Of a DNA stretch of 51,067 nt, positions 50,048 through 51,067 are shown in pieces (position 1 is the stretch's first letter; every line of letters begins with the position of its first letter). A program made the translations under genes and the position numbers. The stretch comes from Cryobacterium sp. (GTDB lineage: Bacteria; Actinomycetota; Actinomycetes; Actinomycetales; Microbacteriaceae). The notes under the pieces were generated by a model. The model was not told where the DNA came from. It made no database searches and saw only the letters and a program-made list of their open reading frames with translations. The stretch is from NCBI RefSeq assembly GCF_026786305.1, contig NZ_JAJAYI010000074.1, positions 1-51,067 of the forward strand, written 5' to 3'.

Positions 50048-51067
50048 GAGCACCACCGCACAGAACACCGCAACCGCACGCGCAGGAGTTCGCTCAAAGT
50101 CGAAACGGCTGCTCTCCGCCGTGGCCATCGGTGCGGTCTCGGCGGTCACGGCCACCGTTGCCGCAGCCGGCAGCGCCGCTTTCGCCGCCCCCGACTACCC
50201 GAGCTGGAACGACGTCGAAAAGGCCAAGCAGAACGAGTCGACCAAGCAGGCGGAGATCGCGACTCTCGGCGAATTGCTCGATGGCCTGGCGGCCCAGGCC
50301 GCGAAGGCCGTGACGACCGCCCTGATTGCGGCCGAGGCTTACCGTGTGACGCAAGACGCTCTGGATGCCGCCAGCGCGCGGGAAACCAGCCTCAGCGAGC
50401 AGGCTGAAACGGCCGAAGCCAGCGCGGCGACATCGAAGATGCGCGCCGGCCTGATCGCCGCGCACCTCGCCAAATCCGGCGCAAACGGTCTGTCGCTCAA
50501 TCTGTTTCTGAACGGCAACAGTGCTGACGACCTGCTCAACCAGCTCGGCACGGCCAGCAAACTCAGCGAACAGTCGGAGCGGATCTACACCGAGGCCATG
50601 CAGGACAAGAACGCGGCCGAGTCCCTCGGGGAGCAGGCCGCATCGGCGACCAAGGAACGTGAACGTCTCACCGAAGAGTCCAAGACCACCTTCAATGCGG
50701 CCACCACCAGTTCCGCCGCCGCCCAGACCGCGTATGACACCCAGCAGCGCAAGTCGAGCCAGCTGTTCGAACAGCTCGCCCTGCTCAAAGACACCACGGT
50801 CGAGGCCGAGCGCAGCTTCCACGCAGGCGAGGACGCGGCAGCTGCGGCCACCGCGTTCGCGCGGGCGCAAGCCTCCGCTGCTGCGATAGCGGAGGCCGCG
50901 GCGGCGCAAGCAGCGCGGGACGCGACCGCAGTCGGTTCTGGTTCTGGTTCTCGTTCTGGCTCATCAGGTTCAGGTTCCGGGCTACGTTCCGGGTCGGTCA
51001 CCCCGGTCGCGCCCACCGCACCGGTCGCGTCGGCCGCACCGGTCGCGTCGGCCGCACCGGTCGCGCC
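50040..51067 (+). CDS. Secreted coiled-coil protein, paralogue of the preceding hydrolase, cut by the window end
   Basis: A TTG at 50040, six bases after GGGGAG and overlapping the upstream stop by eight bases, opens a frame that stays open to the end of the window (342 complete codons). It encodes a signal peptide ('LLSAVAIGAVSAVTATVAAA'), then 'APDYPSWNDVEKAKQNES', parallel to the preceding gene, a coiled coil, a Ser-Gly/Ser-Arg linker and a Pro-Val-Ala repeat starting near 51000. No catalytic domain is reached; one (M23, NlpC/P60 or CHAP) probably follows. Confidence 0.85.
   Translation, partial: MAKSTTAQNTATARAGVRSKSKRLLSAVAIGAVSAVTATVAAAGSAAFAAPDYPSWNDVEKAKQNESTKQAEIATLGELLDGLAAQAAKAVTTALIAAEAYRVTQDALDAASARETSLSEQAETAEASAATSKMRAGLIAAHLAKSGANGLSLNLFLNGNSADDLLNQLGTASKLSEQSERIYTEAMQDKNAAESLGEQAASATKERERLTEESKTTFNAATTSSAAAQTAYDTQQRKSSQLFEQLALLKDTTVEAERSFHAGEDAAAAATAFARAQASAAAIAEAAAAQAARDATAVGSGSGSRSGSSGSGSGLRSGSVTPVAPTAPVASAAPVASAAPVA

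Overview
The window is high-GC DNA from an actinobacterium, most likely a member of Microbacteriaceae. The reasons are an actinobacterial-type phenylacetate operon, many GTG/TTG starts with stop-start overlaps, a tRNA-Glu/Asp/Phe cluster, a Wzc-like fused chain-length/tyrosine-kinase protein, and the recurrent GGATGC/GCATCC hexamer I associate with that family. The genus cannot be fixed from this stretch. I see no transposase, phage gene or CRISPR array.

Region 1 (1-7565) opens with the 3' end of a 5S rRNA and its terminator, then carries aerobic phenylacetate catabolism: TetR repressor, paaK and paaI on the minus strand, and divergently paaABCDE plus a PaaG-like isomerase. A 24-bp near-palindrome in the divergent promoter region is the likely repressor operator. 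PaaK activates phenylacetate to its CoA ester, PaaABC(D)E epoxidises the ring, PaaG isomerises the epoxide and PaaI rescues CoA from dead-end esters. Later steps (PaaZ, thiolase) are not in the window.

Region 2 (7696-18658) is housekeeping: a small membrane protein and a CopC-like copper protein, recQ, an acyl-CoA oxidase-like dehydrogenase behind an unusually hairpin-rich leader, an ABC exporter co-transcribed with a NarL-type two-component system, and proline iminopeptidase.

Region 3 (18709-45187) is a large exopolysaccharide locus of about 20 genes. It has a polyprenyl-phosphate sugar transferase, at least seven glycosyltransferases, a flippase, a polymerase/ligase-like membrane protein, two tandem acyltransferases, a Wzc-like kinase, a CDP-alcohol phosphotransferase and a cytidylyltransferase. 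Interspersed are two pairs of paralogous secreted proteins: two right-handed beta-helix proteins, and two beta-propeller/fibronectin proteins, one extended by LamG and PKD modules. The locus looks like a Wzx/Wzy-type pathway making an acylated, possibly phospho-alcohol-decorated polymer together with dedicated surface proteins that bind or trim it. Several of its promoter regions share alternating G5/C5 tracts.

Region 4 (45188-51067) has a membrane dipeptidase, a guanidinium exporter under a guanidine-III riboswitch, a graveyard of HAD-family gene fragments, three tRNA genes on the minus strand, and two tandem coiled-coil peptidoglycan-hydrolase-type paralogues, the second running off the window.
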